Shown: positions 43,201-54,182 of the stretch, piece after piece
Numbering within the stretch: the first letter of the stretch is position 1
How the letters are laid out: each line of letters begins with the position of its first letter
NCBI RefSeq assembly: GCF_021347895.1
Contig: NC_067116.1
Span: forward strand, 42,851,628 to 42,915,627
Reading direction: 5' to 3'
DNA length: 64,000 bases
Origin: Acanthochromis polyacanthus
Lineage: Eukaryota > Chordata > Actinopteri > Pomacentridae
Position numbers and translations under genes: made by a program
Notes under the pieces: model-generated
Database searches by the model: none
Told to the model about the DNA's origin: nothing
What the model saw: the letters and a program-made list of their open reading frames with translations, nothing else

Positions 43201-46200
43201 TTTCTAACTGTACGGTTTATGAAAGATATCCTGTTTTTCTAAGTAACACTTTTCTTCAGTCCACCACTGGAGCATTTTTCTGTCCTCTCAGTATCCATCT
43301 GCTGAAAAACCTGGTGCACACACTACTGGATATTTAGATTCACAGAGAGCTATCAAGATAAAGATGATACTTTCATTTTAAGGCTTTTTAACTGTTATTG
43401 TACAGCAGATAATTCATGCAGTAGTAGATGATACTTAACCCCAAAAAACACCAGTTTGCTTGTATGATATGCAGTTTAAAACAAGAAAATATGCTTGAAA
43501 ATGTAAAAACACAAAGTATCACTGGATTTTCCAATTTTACTTCAACTACTCATACATAACTGGTAAAAAAAAACAACCAAAACTGAACTTAAAATTGTGA
43601 TATTTCACCCAAATTACTGTATTCTTCATGTCTTATTTAAAAATTCTGTAAAACTAAACCGTGTGCTGTAATTAAAAGTCACGTGGCAGAAATCTGGGAA
43701 CTTTTTGGCTGAACTGAAGGCAGTGTTTACGCAAAGCAGAGAGGGGACAAGTATGGAAATAAAGTGGAGTGACTGAGGGAAAAATTAGACATGTGAGAGC
43801 AATAAAATAAATACAGCATGGCTCAAAAACAGCAGCAAGGTACCAGCAAGTTGTTGAAAGATACATTCAGCATGGTGAAATATCGCTGTATAGATGATGT
43901 GCAGAGTAGTGTGAAAAAATATAACTAATTAAATAAGTTATCATTTTTTGTCCAGTATTGTTAACACCCGTGGGTAAGATGTGCATATTCTACAATTTTC
44001 TAATTTTTGTGAAATAAGTAATCAAAGAAATTCCGCCTTCATTTTCTTTTTAAGAAGTAATGGCATTACAATTTTGTCACAGTTAACAAAAGACATTTCT
44101 ATCTATGGTTGTGTGGTTTCCATTAGGGCTGGCCCGAATAGTGGTTTCTGGTCTCCGAATATTCGGGCCCTATTAAAGACGAATATCCGAATATTCGTTC
44201 TGCCCCGTAACTTCCGGGGGCGGGCGGCAGAGACGGCCCGAATATTCGGATCCGTTTGTCTGTTCTCCCGGGTCCAAATTTTGCCTTCATTTTGTCTACA
44301 GTTAAACTGAAGAACTCCCAAACAGCGGAGGTCTTCAGCATCTTGTCTTGTGTTTATGCAACGAAGTGAAGCGTGACGTCATGTCTTCCTGTGATGTGTA
44401 TGTGTCTTTCAAAGCGGTGTTTAAGTTGGAGAAACATCTACTGTGTGAGAACGGACACTATAGGCAAGCCATTTGCAAATTAAGAATCGGTAACAACAGA
44501 CTTCAAAAAATTGTTGGACGTTATAAAGGAATAGATAAAAAATTTCGTTTGTGTAACCTTTGTGATGAAAGAAAATTTGGAGATGAATTTCATTTAGTGT
44601 TTGAATGTGTGAACCCCGATGTTGTGCGTTACAGGACACAATACCTACCTAATTTTTATGTAAGGCATCCTTCTATGTTTAAATTTATATATCTAATGCA
44701 GAACGAAAATACAAATATCTGTAGGCTCGGTGCCTTTTTGAAAAATGTCCTACCTCTGTTAAAGTAATATACTTTGCCATGTTTTGTTTTGTTTTGTTAC
44801 GTAAATGTTTGTGCTCCAAACCAAAAATGGTCGTGAGCCTGAAATTAATAAATGAAATGAAATGAAAAAGAGTCGGCAGCAACTCGACCATTCGGGTGGT
44901 GGCAAGAAACACGAACGGAGGAGCCGAGATGAGCCGAACACGACGGGATGAGCCGAAGTGGGCCGAAGGCGAAGGGAAGAGACGAGCTCTGAATATTTTC
45001 GTCTGGGGGGAGGAAGGGGTGATCACATAGACATATGTGTGTATGTTTATGTGATCACAGGATGAGATGAGCCGATATGAGCCGATGTGGGCCGAAGGAA
45101 GACAGTAACGCTGCATATTCTTTCCACTGAATATTCGGATACCAAAATTAATATCCGGCTACCGCCGTAGAGAACGAATATTCGGATATTCAGGATATTC
45201 GGGTCCAGCCCTAGTTTCCATAGAGGTGCAGGACTTGACAGTGCAGTGAAAAATGAGCTCAGAATGGTAAAGAAGGGCAGCAACTGAGGATTGTTTCCAT
45301 ATCAGTCTACAAGTTCCTTTCCTAAAATGAATTGTTTGGTTCATAAAATGAAACTTCTGATATATTCCAAAGTGATTAACATCACCATTAAATATGAAGG
45401 TGTATAACTTACCATTACAAAGGACAAAGAATCCTCACAAGTGAAAATATGAGGGAAGACAATGAATTAATTTGTCAAAATAGCTTCATTATATATATTT
45501 ATTTTGTATCAATAGATTAATTAAACTGTTTCAGCTCTAGACTGAAAGACTGCAACATTCAGGGAACAAAACTCAGAAAGCAATGCACGGACAAATGAAA
45601 ACAGTAAGAAAATTCAGTCAGACAGATTGAGATTCTTGGGGGAAAAAAGAGACAATATAGACTTGAGCACAATTACCTGTCAACAGGTATTAGAGATACA
45701 GGTGAGCCGCCACCTGGACGGTTTAAAAATGACTGAATGACTGGTTGTGTGAAAACTCCCTGCTAGTCAGACATGTGAGAGAAGCCTCGCTATCAGCATC
45801 ACAGATCTGCCTCCCCGTAATTACATTCACAAGGAGAGAACAGATACCCTTGAAACACTGCCAGTATGGATAGATAGATGCAGTAGCCATGGCAACAATA
45901 GAAGGTGGGCATGTACGCTGGAAACAGACAAATGCGATGGCGAGCGATACCACTCATTAGAGCCCTCTAGAGATCAATCTTTACCGTTGTGGCCGTGGTC
46001 AACACTTGCACAGCGATGCCGAGTATGTAGCCGTGTTCAGGCTGTCACACCTCTTACAAAGTGCTTTGCAGATCAATGATAACGCAGATGAAAAGAAATT
46101 GGATATATACGGCGTGTGTTTGTGCGGGTATGCGCGGATCTAAAGATGCAATAAAAGGACACACTTACAGGCGAGGCGGTCCAGCTGTCTCCTCCATCAC

Positions 46201-49200
46201 TCTCCTCTATGACTGATGTTGTGGTAAACTCCACTTTTGGGGAGATTCCCTAGAGGGAGAGGGACAATAGAACAAACACAACACCTTTAACTGGGAGACG
46301 AAGACAAAAGGACAGATAACAGCGCTGCTCGCAATGCCAATTTACAACCACAAATCTTCAATCTATGCGTGGTCGGAGAAAAACAAATTGCAGAAAAAAG
46401 GAGAAAAGGGCTCCAGTGATGTTTAAATAATACGGCATTTGGAGAGAGACATCTAAATTGCTATGTAAGGCCTCAAACACAAACACATAAAAGCAACGGT
46501 GAGGGGAGTGGTGTTTAAAGACATTTAAATATGCCAGTTAGTGCCTCCGAGGACAAGGGGAGGATGGGGAAAAAAGCAACCAGCAGACGTGTGGAGATGG
46601 AGGAATGAAAGCGGGAGGAGGCAGACGGAGAAGGAGATGATATAAGATGAGGAGGAGAAAAAACACGAAACATAAAAGATACAGGATGAGGCATGACTGA
46701 AAAGACAGGAAGTCCTCAGTTTATTTTTCTTGTCTGTGTAGCGATGATAGCTGACAGCTGCATAAGGAAAATGCCATCTTCTCTGAAGAAAATAGCAACC
46801 GTCTAAGACAAGGCAGCGCTTCTGAATCGGTTATCTCGGTAGTGTACCTGTCTGTCATGTGCAGAGCCACCGAGATTAGGAGGAGACTCGCTTTGAGGAA
46901 GCAACAATCGGGTGCAGGTAAAGAATGACACGTGTAATACTGGTGTCGATCAAGCTGGATCGCACGGTGAGCACGATGTGGGGTCTCTGTGACATGTGAG
47001 TTCTGTTTAAAAGCAACAGCTGACAGGAACATCCTCCATCCTTTAGCTAATCCAGCAGTATTTGAATTTGTTATCAGGAACCTTTACATCTAGCTTTGTA
47101 TTTGTCAAACGGCTAAAAGTAACATTTTAGTGAAAGATGAAGCTAAAAATCCTTCACTTTGACATAGCAACATGCCGCTCCTATCTTAAAGATCAGCAAA
47201 ATGATGATATAATGACGAGCGAGTGTGTGAATGTTGGGACATAACGCAGATTTAAAAATCCGGTAAACTGTGAAATACAGAGAGATATACGTGCCATTGA
47301 TTGGCTTATTCAGAACTGTGTGAACTTGATTGTAACAGACCTTCGTATATTTGTAAAAGCCCTGCGCTCTACTTTTAAAATACTAAAGTGGAGCGTTGCA
47401 GCAGTAATTTACATATCCCGAAACACACATAACTTACACTGAGCTGACGTGAGGTGGGTAAGAAAACAGTTCTAAAAATGCATGGACGTGCAGAAAAGCT
47501 ACTATACTAGATCAAAAAAATTAAATAGAATTTTTAAAAAAACACATTCAAGTCTCTTCTGACTGCACAGACAGGAGATATTTGAGATTTTATAAAGAAA
47601 ACCTGTTTTCTGTGAGCTGGTACAAGAAAAATCACTGATTATGATCAACAACATGTGAGATATTGCATTTTTATATGAATATTTGCCAAGATGTCATACT
47701 ACCTTTTGAATTTATGTACCAAAGACCAGATCTCGGACTGATCTGCTTGCATTTACATCCCATGCATCCGGCATACCGTCTCATTTATGTGTTAATAAAT
47801 TCTCCTATTATACATTAGAAATACTTTAGGTTGTTGCGCATTCCACAAACCTCTTGGTGTAAACCTCATATAGGTTTAATAAAGAATTGATACTGTGAGT
47901 CAGCAAGGAATAAGATGATTTTAAGAAAACCTTTAATGAAAAAAGCAAAAGGGCAAAGTGTATAAAAGGGGGCATATATTATAATGCAAGAACTATTGGT
48001 AAACACAATGCAGCAGATGTGGAAGAAATCTGTAGCTCTGACTGGATGTTCCTCTTCTCATCATACACATGATCAATCAAAGACGCTTCACATTTTCCTC
48101 TAAGTGGCAGTAAGTCACTTGATAAATGTGTCACACACTCAGTAAAGCTTTTTCACTCCTACGTCGACTCTTTAGAGCATTCTTCAGTCTAATTCCTAGA
48201 AGTCTGATAATTACGGGTGCAGGTGTTGGAAAGAGGATTAGGAAAGACATGAAAGGAATAAATGGAATGCAGCTTACGGGGAAGGAGGAGGATCTTTTCA
48301 TCAGCATCTCTCTCTCTGCAGCTCCTTCTCTGGAGCTCAGTGTGGGACCGGGATACAGGAAATTTCTGCTGCTTTCCTTCATTGTGGCTAAGATTTCACC
48401 TTCTAAAAACCACAAACAGACAGAAAACAGGGGCACACAATCCACGTTAGAGATGCTGTTTCTGCAGCGTAATGACTGGATACAGTAGGGACTTAACGTG
48501 CCCAGATGGCATCATCAGAAAGCATACCTGGAGGCACCGACTGAATCAGCTCAAAAGACGTGGTGTCAGCTAAAAGGAAGGAAAGCATAAACAGACTGTG
48601 AGCTAATGATCGCTATCTCGGCTAATAGCCTATAAGCTTGCACAGGACAGGATTCGGGACTAAGAGATGAGGAAGCAAATCCCAGACGGCCGTTTACCTT
48701 CGAGGAGGTCGGCTACATCAGCAGGGTCAACAACGCCGGGGAAAGTCTGGTGGAGCAGACAGAGTACAGACAAAGCACATCAATACTTAGAACAAGATCA
48801 GGCAGACAGGTCAGTGTCGAACTCTGCCATTTTCCCCAGAGACAGAAGGCAACTTTTATGAGCAGCAGAACGGAGGATTGCTGGTTATAATCTTAAGAAA
48901 TATTTCAGAATTCAGTGCAGCGGCTTCAAAATCTTTTCACTACTCGATGACTGACTTCAACTTAGCGCCGCCCCAAGTACACGTGTCCAAAAAGGGATTA
49001 ACATATGCTCAAGATTTGAATGGAAAAACAAAACAAAAAAAAACATAGGGATGTCCAGTTTTTTACATTGTAAATCAAAGTACAATCAATACATGCTACT
49101 GTGCTGGAAGCGTTGGGACACAGAGCCTCTAAACTTCCCACTGCTATTATAAAAAAAATGTAATCATGAAAATTACTTTATTTTGCATGTCATTAAAAAT

Positions 49201-52200
49201 TTGAAAAAAATAAAGTCTTTGCATAATATTCCTGACTCAGCTGTGATGTACAGTAATGTGGGGAAACTTCAGGAGCTATTTGGTTGAACTGCAGGCTGTG
49301 TTTAGACGCAGCAGAGAGGAAACAAATCAGAGAAATTAAGAGCAAAACAAGACTTACTTAAGCATTAAAATAAAGACAGCATGGCTCAAAAACAGTAAAT
49401 AAAGGTGGAAATTGTTGGAAGATACATTGAACATGGAGAAACATGGTTGTGTATAAAAAAAAAAAAGACACTTGGTTTGTTGTTGTTTGTAAACGTTTTA
49501 GATAACACAATGTAGAGCCACCGTTTTATTTCTATTATTGGTAATCTTTGTGGGCACAAATTGATTCTGGGTTTTTCTTCATCTTTTGTAATATAAGAAA
49601 TTCTACTTTTTGTTTCATTATTTTAGTGATTTGTGACAGTATAACTTTGTGACGGTACACAAATGATACTTCTGAGCCTCCATTTACGGTTGGACTGTTT
49701 CCATGAAAGAGCAGCGCTTTATATTGCTGTGAAAACTGCCTGAGAGTTCAGAAGTTCAAAGAGGGCTGCAACTAAGGACTATTTTCATATTAATCTATTC
49801 AATATTTTCCACAGTTAATTGTTTGGTTCATCAAATGATACTACTAAGGTGACTAACATTACTATAAACATTAGGGTACAGAATTTACCATTATCAAAGA
49901 CATAAAATGTTCATTACTGAGAATTGAAGAGCAGAGAATGAATTCATTTGCCAAAAATAATTTCATTTTCTGTGTTTATTTGGTATCAGTGGTTTAATTA
50001 AAGTAACTGCTTGAGTTCAGAGTCCAAAAATGTGACAGGGACAAAAAATGGCCAGAAATTGCTTTTAGTTAAGAGTGTTAAAGATGGATTATTTTCAGTA
50101 TTATTCTACGAATAATTTTGCTGAATGAACTGCTTTGTGTCAGAAATGAAAATACAAACTTCTATCAAATCTAACCTAGTCCAATAATCTATTCGCTACT
50201 CATCAGATAACTGTAACTGAATGCTCCAAGTTAATGTGTTTAGCTAAGCAAGTTTAAAACATTTAACATTCTTCATGCTATAAATGAAAAATAATGAATA
50301 CGTATAACGCTGGGATGGACACTTTTTATATGATTAATCTACTGTAGAATCGATACATGCTGCTATGCTGGAAGGGTTTGGACATAAGGCCTCTAACCTT
50401 CTCACCGTCTCTCTTCTGAGTCTGAACAAAACAGCCACAGGTGGATGGCAATCCCAGCCAAAGAGACAGCTTTTATTTCTGTAATAAATTGTATTATTCT
50501 CACCTTGACAAAAAACATTTTGTGCAGAAAGCGTAAGGGGAAGACCGGCGGCAAACAGGGGGTCTTCCTGTACTGGCCCATGATGCACACACTGAGGTAG
50601 ATATCATTCTTCTTAGTGAGCAGCACTCCTGGGCATGTGACCTGCACAAAAACATGGAACAAGTCAGCATGCAGCTGATTTAGAGCTCAACTTAGGGATT
50701 TATTCTGTTTTCAGTGAAAAACTGTAATAAACACACACATTTTCAGAATAGTTCAAACCATTTTAAACAGACATCATGTATACTGAAGAAAAGTAGAAAT
50801 GCAGGATGTAATACTTTATTAAATTATTTGTATTCTTATTAGCATAGAGGAATAAATAGTGAGAGATGGCCGCCCATCTCTCAATTGTCCTTCGACCTTC
50901 AAAAAATTCCTGGATCCAGACAGTGATTCGGATCACCTCCAAAATCTAATCGATTCTTACTCTTGCTCTTCCGGACATTCTGTAAAAATTTGGTGAAAAT
51001 CCGTCCATGACTTTTTGAGTTATGCTGTTAACAGACAAACAGACACACACAGACGGAATTTGTCATGAAGAGGTGTTGAAGTCAGTGAGGATGGAGTCAC
51101 TTTAAACAGTGGCGACTAGAAGAGCAGGTATTAAACCACGATCTCTGAAATCCATCGAATCCCATCCAGAGAAATAAACGTAGGTAAACTTTTATCAGCC
51201 TTGACCTAAATGGGAAACTTGATATCTTTAGCTTGAGATTTTAGCACCACAAACCTTTATTATCACACTCTATCATCATTTATTAGGAATTGAATGCAAT
51301 ACACCGCCAGATTTATTGACTTTATTATTGTAGCTGTGGGACGACATTACTTAAAAACCTCATGTTTATTAGTTTTAGTGGAGAAAGCTCTAGATATCAT
51401 TTAAATTGTTGAATAGTCTCTTATAAACCAAATAACAAATTGGATTAGTCAACAAAATACACACAGAAATTAAAAGGTTAATTTTTTTTACATTGGCATA
51501 TTTTAAAACTGTCTGTATTAAGTTTGGCAGGTTGTAACATCATTCCTATGGGTTGTAAAGATAGAGTAATTCAGCAATATATGTTTGAAAATACATTTTC
51601 TTTGCTAATTGATCTGTTGATCATTTTCTCCAGTAATTATTTGTTTTGGTCAATAAAATATTAAAAACGATGGAAAATGTTGATCAGTGTCTACAGCCCA
51701 AAGATATTCAGTTTATTATCATATGAGAGGGAAGTAAACCAAAATTGACATTCATGAAGCAGGAAACAGACAAGTTTTACTTTTTATCTTAATTTAGTCA
51801 GAAAATAGTTGATAATATATTAATTGTTGCAGCTTGTGAGTCCTATAAGGTTTTAATCTTTAGGGCCGAGCGTCAAAAAACATTTACAAAGCAACATCAA
51901 CAAAACAAGGTTTGGAACATCATAAAAGGGAAATCCAACTTTTGCATGACTATCCCTAATAAAAGGACATTTATTTCCAATGTGAAGGTGTGATTTTCAA
52001 CTCTTGTGACAGGAAAACTGTATTTCTATTCAGGTAAACGTCTAACGGTTTAGGATCAATGTCATGTTTTCCTCATCTCCAACGGTTTGTACTTATTGAG
52101 ATTTATTTCTGTTGGCTCCGATAAGGTTACTTCTAATACTGAGGAGGATTTAGGACAACTGGTAAACATTAACTACACTACTTCTCCCTGTGATATTTAA

Positions 52201-52480
52201 ACCAGGTCGCCGGGACAACCTGGCTACATGTTCAGTTAGCGTTAGCTCGTTAGCTAACTCGCCGGTTCATTAGCATTAAGTAAGGAAAGTGGATGTGAGC
52301 TTGTTAGCTAGCTGTCCTGACAAAAAGCACGGCAACAGGTCGGTTTCTGGGTTTTGCATCGTAACAACAGCTTTCACACGGACTTACTGCCTGGATGTTC
52401 AGCTGTACGGAGCATTTCAGACACTTCTGCGGCACTTCAGAGGAGGAAACCCGCCGCTGCTGCATCTTCTTCGAAGCCAT
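31454..52480 (-). CDS. spata6: spata6, spermatogenesis-associated protein 6, 11 coding exons
   Basis: In mouse, SPATA6 is required to form the sperm connecting piece that couples head and tail; a role in fish is inferred only. Coding exons, in transcript order: 52388-52480, 50504-50641, 48698-48746, 48528-48569, 48278-48402, 46169-46249, 39659-40095, 38326-38414, 35514-35554, 34059-34222 and 31454-31568. Every border has AG/GT and phases match throughout, giving 1374 nt (457 residues plus stop; human about 488). The N-terminal SPATA6 domain reads [19 protein letters not shown], then [23 protein letters not shown] and RNFLYPGP. The middle has [20 protein letters not shown] and the end HSLRERF and [18 protein letters not shown]6L is the main alternative. 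Synteny with agbl4 on the same strand, as in human, favours SPATA6. The human C-terminal 60-80 residues have no counterpart here. Confidence 0.92.
31840..31990. repeat. LINE-derived 3' repeat fragment in spata6 intron 10
   Basis: TCAGAATTAGAATCGGCTTG with GGCCAAGTAGGTCAACAAAT resembles the very common fish repeat that normally reads GAATCGGCTTTATTGGCCAAG. Short, old and non-coding. Confidence 0.5.
35042..35398 (-). mobile_element. tRNA-derived SINE (CCAT/CATC tail), spata6 intron 9-10
   Basis: Read on the minus strand, a tRNA-like head (TGGTTAGCACTTTCGCC as A box; GGTTCAAATCC as B box) is followed by the fish SINE body (GGAGTTTGCATGTTCTCCC; CCTCCCACAGTCC; GGACAGG) and ends in a GGATGGATGG tail. 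Other copies are at 37930, 54990 and 55326. Confidence 0.85.
35829..36183. mobile_element. MITE with GGTCCTCG-type ends (copy 2)
   Basis: GGGGTCCTCGACTTAAGTC on the left and CGAGGACCCCCTGTA on the right; the interior matches 8851-9275 in the same orientation. Likely a Tc1/pogo-like non-autonomous element. Confidence 0.7.
36290..36560. repeat. Interspersed repeat of unknown family (copy 2)
   Basis: Counterpart of 8040-8340 in the same orientation, with TTTAATTTAGTAAATTTTGG and CAGACAGCAGGGGGGAG as landmarks. Confidence 0.5.
36962..37536 (+). mobile_element. TIR element carrying a RecQ-like helicase fragment, copy 2
   Basis: The ends TAGCCTAGCCGCGCTAGAC and GTCTAGCGCGGCTAGGCTA are perfect inverted complements over 19 bases. 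GTCCAAGGT occurs on both sides (36953-36961 and 37537-37545), a perfect 9-bp target duplication. The 575-bp element carries the same helicase fragment as the 7-kb copy, but motif I reads [10 protein letters not shown], losing the PT of MPTGYGKS. A 9-bp duplication is compatible with Mutator-like transposition. No transposase is present. Confidence 0.88.
37930..38235 (-). mobile_element. tRNA-derived SINE, truncated head
   Basis: Same family as 35042-35398. The body landmarks are present (TCCATGCAGAAGGATC; CCGTGGGAGGAAGCCGGAGA) but the B-box region is deleted, so the copy is dead. It lies in spata6 intron 8. Confidence 0.8.
39659..40095 (-). CDS. spata6: spata6 exon 7, longest exon
   Basis: Residues 177-321. 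The first two thirds are Ser/Lys/Arg-rich and presumably disordered ([20 protein letters not shown]). The last third carries the conserved block [19 protein letters not shown] then [20 protein letters not shown], matching the human SPYTKRRMCELSEDTRRRLA region. The donor chosen is GTGAAG after PH; an earlier GT inside FLVRS is possible. The chosen donor gives the phase that exon 8 (38326-38414) requires. Confidence 0.9.
41937..42300. mobile_element. Tc1-like MITE (CGTTCAAAAGTTTGGGGTCA type)
   Basis: The left end TACTTCCGTTCAAAAGTTTG is mirrored by the right end, whose complement begins TACACTACTGTTAAAAAGCT. The inner GGGGTCA / TGACCCC also match. TA sits at each end, consistent with a Tc1/mariner target. 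This is a widely seen fish MITE with no coding content. Confidence 0.8.
44400..44870 (+). pseudogene. 5'-truncated non-LTR retrotransposon fragment (C-terminal end of ORF2)
   Basis: The frame includes [20 protein letters not shown] then [20 protein letters not shown]. This has the Cys-x2-Cys ... His ... Cys pattern seen after the reverse transcriptase domain of some LINE ORF2 proteins. It ends at a TAA near 44767, followed by a short 3' end and a simple (AATGA)n-like tail up to 44870. The RT and endonuclease parts are missing. The exact clade is not asserted, and the 5' border with the host hAT element is uncertain. Confidence 0.7.
45019..45058. repeat. Perfect 11-bp inverted repeat
   Basis: GTGATCACATA (45019-45029) and TATGTGATCAC (45048-45058) with an 18-base spacer, inside the hAT element between two tandem GATGAGCCGA-rich segments. 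Confidence 0.8.
48278..52480 (-). CDS. spata6: spata6 exons 1-5, N-terminal SPATA6 domain
   Basis: Exon 1 (52388-52480) starts [10 protein letters not shown] and ends CSVQLNIQA before GTAAGT. Exon 2 (50504-50641) carries [20 protein letters not shown] and [13 protein letters not shown]. Exon 3 (48698-48746) gives [16 protein letters not shown], exon 4 (48528-48569) [13 protein letters not shown], and exon 5 (48278-48402) [19 protein letters not shown]. Codons split between exons 3/4 (G|CT, Ala) and 4/5 (G|AA, Glu) restore the reading frame, which is strong evidence for these small exons. The start is chosen by the conserved distance to VTCPGV; no upstream in-frame ATG was examined beyond the exon. 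Confidence 0.92.
49085..50030. repeat. Second copy of the intron-6 repeat, without hAT insertion
   Basis: Colinear with 43560-44123 plus 45214-45540. At the point corresponding to the hAT insertion it reads GGACTGTTTCCATGAAAG with a single TTTCCAT, i.e. an empty site. A further short match, GCTG(G)AAG..TTGGACA plus GCCTCTAA, links 49100 and 50360. Confidence 0.65.
50870..51065. repeat. Interspersed repeat in spata6 intron 1
   Basis: AAATTTGGTGAAAATCCGTCCATGACTTTTTGAGTTATGCTG is a phrase of a very common fish repeat. It ends in CAGACAAACAGACACACACAGACGG. Non-coding; family name not asserted. Confidence 0.55.
51600..51850. repeat. Interspersed repeat related to the 45.3-kb and 49.8-kb elements
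   Basis: TGATCTGTTGATCATTTTCTCC, ATTATTTGTTTTGGTCAATAAAATAT and CCCAAAGATATTCAGTTTATTATCATA are typical of the abundant fish repeat of this kind. Non-coding, in spata6 intron 1. Confidence 0.55.
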
Positions 52481-52600
52481 TCATCCAACTTTTATAGTTT
52501 GTTGTCATAACAGTAACAGTCAGAGAGCGGATGTTGCGTAACGTGAAGTAGCCAATCAGAGGCTCGCTCTGTTACATTGCAAAATTACTGTACAGAATCC
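52481..52600 (-). promoter_or_regulatory. spata6: Probable spata6 5' region
   Basis: Immediately upstream of the start codon on the minus strand. CpG and GC content rises moderately around 52200-52560. I see a CCAAT-type motif (AGCCAATCAG on the + strand at about 52550). No transcription start can be fixed. Confidence 0.35.
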
Positions 52601-53404
52601 AAACAGACAGACTCCTACAACATCTAAACATTTCAGCAACATAACATTTTACACAGTTTTGTTTTTATTGACTTTGATGTATTATCTCACACTGATGGAC
52701 CTTTAAGTTTTGTATTGTTTTATGAGGCGTATTTATTGCTCTGTGGTCTCTGCATGCAAAAGAAACACACAAGAAAATCAAAAACATTTCATTCCACATC
52801 TTAAAACACACTGAATTTTAAATCAAGTTAAAAAAAAAAAACCTCATCTAAGAACTTCTAATTCAAGTAAATGATAATCCAGACAAACCTTTTTGTAGAC
52901 CAGTCTTAGAATGAAAAACATGTGATTTTCATTTTAGAGCAAGCACCAAAAAATAAAAATAAAAATAAAAAATTGCATGTTGCATCCCATGTAAATTGGC
53001 CTTGCTTCACATGGCTGTGATATATATTGTTCATGCACATGTTGCAAAGCTGATGATAAGACCGTCAGGAATTTCTCAGAGGCTCAGGAACTAGGGCTGA
53101 GTACCGAACTTCGGTTCTTTAATGGCACCGACCGAAATGTTTCGATAGTAATGAGTATCGAAATAAGCCTCGTCTTTCGGTTCCATGTTTCGGTACTTAT
53201 CACGTGATTATGATAAAGCAAACCTGTGATTGGCTGTAACATTACACGTGATTGCGGCAAGCTGGAAAAAAAGCATGCTGCCCATTCACAGACAGGTTTC
53301 ACGTTAGGTACATTGACTTTACTGCAGTTGTGTAGCATGTCGTCGAAGTGGGAAAAGATGCCTCTGAGGTCTAAAATGTGGCTCTACTTTTGTGAAATGG
53401 ACGC

Positions 53405-53828
53405 TGTAACAGGAGAACCTGTTTGCGGCTCTGCTCAGCACAATAACCACGGCAGTTCGGCCAATGCAAACAAAGTCTTTTATTCACCACACCGTCTCAA
53501 TGTAAATAAAACAGTCTCTCTTCCTTGCCCGGCACTACACCGGACCTCGTCCGGTAAACAGTCTCGGCGTCAGCCGGCTCTCCACAGGATCTCGTTCGGT
53601 AAGCTGCCCGCTCCACCGGACCTCGTCCTGTCCGCTGTTCTCCGCTCGTCCGTTCCCCCGTCCTCTCTGTCCGTCTGTCTTTTGTCCTCTGCTTCAGTCT
53701 GTTACTGCCGAGAGAATCAGGTGAGTCTAATTGGTGCCAGCTGCGCTAATTAACCTGACGCTGGTTCCACACACTCTCCTCCACACCTCTCCCCGCTGCA
53801 GCTGAGCTCTCCCACGCCCATCGCCACA
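53405..53828 (+). mobile_element. Solo LTR nested in the hAT-type element
   Basis: The 424-bp segment begins TGTAACAGG and ends CGCCACA, i.e. TG...CA. GACGC occurs directly on both sides (53400-53404, 53829-53833), a 5-bp duplication as made by LTR-retroelement integrases. An AATAAA lies near 53505. No internal coding region or second LTR is present, so it is a solo LTR left by recombination. The strand is inferred from the AATAAA only. Family unknown. Confidence 0.8.
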
Positions 53829-53863
53829 GACGCCAATAGTGCGCGGTGCAGTATATGCCAAAG

Positions 53864-54182
53864 CGGTGGTAAACTCCATCTAAGGCTAAATACCGGCACG
53901 AGACCGATAGTCGACAAGTACCTGAAGGGAAAGTTGACAAGAACTTTGAAGAGAGAGTTCAAGAGGGCGTGAAACCGTTAAGAGGTAAACGGGTGGGGTC
54001 CGCGCAGTCCACCCGGGGTATTCAACTCGGCGGGTCAGGGGCGGCCGCTCGGTGCGGGAGGATCCCCTCGCGGGACCTCTCGCCGGGTGCGGGCCGTCCC
54101 CCGCCGGGCGCATTTCCTCTGTGGCGGTGTGCCGCGACCGGCTCCGGGTCGGCCAGGAAGGGTCCGGGGGCGAAGGTGGCTC
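53864..54182 (+). pseudogene. 28S ribosomal RNA fragment captured in the hAT-type element
   Basis: The run from GGTGGTAAACTCCATCTAAG through GCACGAGACCGATAGTCGAC, CTTTGAAGAGAGAGTTCAAG, GGGCGTGAAACCGTTAAGAG and GGTAAACGGGTGGGGTCCGC to CCGCGACCGGCTCCGGGTCG is the 5' part of vertebrate 28S rRNA around the D2 expansion segment, on the + strand. It has small differences from a functional copy (AAGTACCTGAAGGG where rRNA normally reads AAGTACCGTGAGGG or AAGTACCGTAAGGG). It is about 320 bases long, isolated from any other rDNA, and bounded by hAT sequence on both sides. It is therefore a captured fragment, not a working rRNA gene. Confidence 0.88.

Larger units (their letters stand above)
44124..45213. 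mobile_element. hAT-type non-autonomous element with nested LINE fragment
   Basis: TAGGGCTGGCCCGAATA on the left is the imperfect complement of TATTCGGGTCCAGCCCTA on the right. GTTTCCAT flanks both ends (44116-44123, 45214-45221), a perfect 8-bp target duplication typical of hAT. The subterminal regions are rich in GAATATTCGGATAT-type palindromes. There is no transposase. The interior holds a LINE fragment and an 11-bp perfect hairpin. Confidence 0.85.
43560..45540. repeat. Old repeat in spata6 intron 6, interrupted by a hAT-type element
   Basis: The parts on either side of 44124-45213 together match 49085-50030 in intron 2. Shared landmarks include CAGCATGGCTCAAAAACAG, GTTGTTGAAAGATACATTC / ATTGTTGGAAGATACATTG and AATTGTTTGGTTCAT. 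The distal part resembles the common fish repeat with the phrase CTGCAACTAA...ATTATTTTCAT. Non-coding. Confidence 0.65.

Noticed and set aside
53226..53753. 175-codon plus-strand open frame
   Set aside because: It runs from the hAT-type sequence into the solo LTR, a chance fusion created by the nested insertion.
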